DNA of 64,000 nucleotides, from contig NZ_CAKMMF010000024.1 of assembly GCF_927798095.1 (NCBI RefSeq), forward strand, positions 37,491 to 101,490, in the 5' to 3' direction. The notes beneath the pieces are model-generated. The model saw nothing but the letters and a program-made list of their open reading frames with translations, was not told where the DNA came from and ran no database searches. Both the position numbers and the translations under genes were made by a program. Shown one piece after another: positions 61,749-64,000 of the stretch; the stretch's first letter is position 1; the number at the start of each line of letters is the position of its first letter. The stretch is from Paenibacillus plantiphilus (GTDB taxonomy: Bacteria > Bacillota > Bacilli > Paenibacillales > Paenibacillaceae).

Positions 61749-62103
61749 GTCAAGGCGGCTTTCTCTTGCAGAAGGTCGCCTTCTATTCTTCCAAAGGTTA
61801 TTTTTTGTGGCAGCAGAAGTGTGTTGGTCAGTATTTGGTGAGTGCAATCCTGTAAAATGTTCTCAACAAGATTCGACAGGAGGATAGAGAGATTTAGTTC
61901 TTTGGTAGGAGGGTCTGAAGTCATAGTGTCAGCCTGCTAGAATTAGAGAGAGAAATCGAAACGAATGATCGATGGAGTTATGAAGAAAAGGTTGTTATCG
62001 TGCAAAGGACCGGGTTTATAAAAAACGAAGATTAGCGAGAAACGGGCTTGGGCTAACGGTCGTGAGATCGGTATGCAAGCTCGAATGCAAAGGAGTAGAG
62101 GAT
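61749..62103 (+). other. Long leader before surface protein gene
   Basis: No credible gene in these 355 bases. A hairpin AAGGCG...CGCCTT near 61753-61783 may end the regulator transcript. Just ahead of the next start, CGGGCTTG (about 62043) and CAAGCTCG (about 62076) can pair around an inner CGGTC/GATCG stem, so the leader may be structured. It does not fit a riboswitch class I can name. Confidence 0.5.
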
Positions 62104-64000
62104 ATGAAAAGTTTGAGAATACGACGTTTTTGGAGTTTATTTGTCATTGTTGCTATTTTATTCACTGGTTTAATGCCAGCACCTGAGGTGAACGCTTCAG
62201 GAACGAATTACATATCGTTCTATTATACGCAATTCCAGAATGATGGAAGATTAAAGATGAACGGTTCTGCGTCCATTACCGGCAATAAGCTGCAATTAAC
62301 GCCTGCTGCAGCGACTCAAGGAGGCTCGGCGTTCAACAACAAGGAAGTATCGTTGAAGAACAATAGTTCCTTTAGTACTTATTTCACTTTTAGCATGCCG
62401 AATAAAGGCGGTTACCAAGGAAGCGGCGGCAATGATAGAGGTGCTGACGGTTTTGTATTTGTCGTTCAGACACAATCCAGCAGCGCCGGCTCAAGCGGTT
62501 CCGGAATGGGCTTCTCGGGAATTACGCCAAGTGTGGGGATCGAGTTCGATACATGGAAAAACTCCCCGCCGGAAGACAGTCAAACGAGTAAAAACGATCC
62601 TAATAACAATCATATTGCTCTAGTAACAAACGGAGACAATTATCACTCAAATGCCAGTTATGTCAAAAGTGTCGATCCAATGGTCATTGATTTCAACCCT
62701 GACGCCGGTACTCCTGTGCATGCTTGGGTCGATTACAACGGTTCGACCGGCACAATACAGGTCCGACTTAGTACAACTAATGTAAGACCTGCAGCTGCAG
62801 AGCTGGAAGTTACAGGATTGAATTTGAGAAATATTTTGGGCAAGGATGAGGTGTTTGTTGGGTTTACAGCTGCGACAGGCGGAGCTTATCAAACGCATAA
62901 TATTGAATCCTGGTATTTCAATAATGAGTATGGTCCGATAGATGTTGTGAACAACAACTATGGACAAGCACCCACTAATTATTTGATATCAAGCGAGCTA
63001 CAGCCGGATGGCACGGTTAAGGTAAAGCTGACGGCCGTAGCTGGAGCTGTGCAAAGCGGCATTCCAATAACAGTAACTGCGACGAACGGAGCTATCGTTC
63101 AACCGGGAACGGTTATTACAGATGCAAACGGGGAAGCATTCGTGACGGTCATTAATCCGACTGAGAACCCGCTCACAACAGTAGTAAGAGCGATTGGGCC
63201 GGGCGGGATTTACGCTGATTTGACTATCAATATCCCTAAACCGCCTGCGAAGAGCGCAGCACCTGCGAATGTAGTTGCAAATGCGACGACAGATGTGGTC
63301 AATGTACCTAACGTTCCAGCAGGGGCGACTGTAAAGGTATATGATGATCTGGGTAATGTGATCGGCACTGCAACCAACAACGGCGCAAGTGCAGCGACTG
63401 TTCCGGTGACGATAGCCAGCGGACTGGCGCATAATCAGGCGATTGATGTTACCATCACAGAGGTTTCCAAGCTGGAGAGCGATAAGGTTGAGTTTATTGC
63501 TCAAGCCAATCAAAGCGCGGCACCAGTGGTAGTAACGGCGAATTCTACGACAGATACAGTCGTTGTGAATAATGTGCCAGCAGGTGCGACCGTAAATATC
63601 TATAACAATGTCGGCGGAGTTATTGGAACGGCAACGAATAGTGGCGGCAGCACAGCTAACGTAACAGTAAACATCGGTGGCGCAGGCTTGTCAGTCGGCC
63701 AAGTGATCGATGCAACGATTACCGAGCTGAACAAGCTGGAAAGTACGAAGACACCAGCAACAGCAGCTGCTGATCAAAGCGCGGCTCCAGTAGATGTGGT
63801 TGCAAATTCCACGACAGATACGGTTGTTGTTGGGGATGTTCCAGCAGGAGCAACGGTAAATATCTATAATGGATCAGGTACTGTAATCGGAACGGCAACG
63901 AACAATGGCGGCAGCACAGCTGACGTGACGGTGAATATCGGCGGTGCCGGTTTGACAGTAGGCCAAGTGATCGATGCGACGATCACCGAGCCGAACAAGC
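62104..64000 (+). CDS. Secreted lectin-like repeat surface protein (3' end outside window)
   Basis: At least 632 residues, open to the window edge. A signal peptide (FWSLFVIVAILFTGLMPAPEVNA, about residues 8-31) is followed by an L-type lectin-like domain to about residue 280, with GADGFVFVVQTQSS and GIEFDTWKN containing the expected Asp and metal-site residues. An invasin-like Ig domain comes next (VKVKLTAVAGAVQSGIPITV). Then about 88-residue repeats begin with QSAAPV and contain VPAGATVNIYN and GGAGL; the second and third units are highly similar. ATG 62104 follows AAGGAG. Likely a carbohydrate-binding adhesin; whether it carries an SLH or sortase anchor lies beyond the window. Confidence 0.85.
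   Translation, partial: MKSLRIRRFWSLFVIVAILFTGLMPAPEVNASGTNYISFYYTQFQNDGRLKMNGSASITGNKLQLTPAAATQGGSAFNNKEVSLKNNSSFSTYFTFSMPNKGGYQGSGGNDRGADGFVFVVQTQSSSAGSSGSGMGFSGITPSVGIEFDTWKNSPPEDSQTSKNDPNNNHIALVTNGDNYHSNASYVKSVDPMVIDFNPDAGTPVHAWVDYNGSTGTIQVRLSTTNVRPAAAELEVTGLNLRNILGKDEVFVGFTAATGGAYQTHNIESWYFNNEYGPIDVVNNNYGQAPTNYLISSELQPDGTVKVKLTAVAGAVQSGIPITVTATNGAIVQPGTVITDANGEAFVTVINPTENPLTTVVRAIGPGGIYADLTINIPKPPAKSAAPANVVANATTDVVNVPNVPAGATVKVYDDLGNVIGTATNNGASAATVPVTIASGLAHNQAIDVTITEVSKLESDKVEFIAQANQSAAPVVVTANSTTDTVVVNNVPAGATVNIYNNVGGVIGTATNSGGSTANVTVNIGGAGLSVGQVIDATITELNKLESTKTPATAAADQSAAPVDVVANSTTDTVVVGDVPAGATVNIYNGSGTVIGTATNNGGSTADVTVNIGGAGLTVGQVIDATITEPNK

Noticed and set aside
61980..62103. Cyclic di-GMP riboswitch in the leader of the lectin-like protein
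   Set aside because: The conserved GEMM core sequences are not present; only generic pairing is visible.

Overview
This window looks like chromosomal DNA of a Gram-positive, low-to-mid GC, spore-former-type Firmicute, most like Paenibacillus or a close relative. The grounds are strong AGGAGG-type ribosome sites, frequent GTG/TTG starts, an HPr kinase homologue, SLH-domain surface proteins, a YesM/YesN-type two-component pair next to an LplB/LplC-type sugar transporter, a YhaO/YhaN pair and Gram-positive LexA boxes. The species call is inference.

Layout. 0.2-6.2 kb: a translationally coupled operon of two ABC ATPases, two membrane proteins, an ECF sigma factor and a membrane protein with AQEQ repeats. 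6.3-12.4 kb: ordinary housekeeping genes (effector-binding domain protein, DMT transporter, HAD hydrolase, PhzF protein, PPP phosphatase) and a PadR regulator coupled to an FtsW-like protein. 12.4-14.5 kb: the queDEC operon for preQ0, with a clear sigma-A promoter and a terminator. 14.5-22.3 kb: a diguanylate cyclase divergent from a glycosyltransferase-yhaO-yhaN operon; the divergent gap carries two LexA-like boxes, one inside the rightward promoter. 22.3-27.3 kb: YkvI-type transporter, lipoproteins, xpt and small proteins.

27.5-32.9 kb: an accessory island. It lies between an intact tRNA-Leu(CAG) and a decayed tRNA-Leu copy and carries one 1550-residue NRPS gene. The order is partial condensation, adenylation domain split by a methyltransferase between A2 and A3, thiolation, then a C-terminal domain resembling BtrH-type cysteine acyltransferases. 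The adenylation pocket resembles cysteine-activating domains. An AT-rich leader holds a consensus promoter, a dyad and a cre-like site. This is the most unusual system in the window.

33.0-40.9 kb: CNNM/CorC-type protein with a hairpin between its Shine-Dalgarno and TTG start, a divergent HprK homologue, a large NHL/cadherin-like/SLH surface protein, a Gln-rich small protein, a cluster of hairpin repeats and a second intact tRNA-Leu. 41.1-53.2 kb: a fructan or sucrose locus in which a LacI-type repressor, histidine kinase and response regulator control an ABC importer, two GH32 enzymes and a ROK fructokinase. Two operators that are exact reverse complements of each other flank the repressor gene. 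53.3-61.7 kb: an AT-richer accessory stretch with secreted proteins, an ECF sigma/anti-sigma-like pair, a lipoprotein-ABC-2 exporter operon and a SARP-like response regulator. From 62.1 kb a lectin-like repeat surface protein runs off the window.
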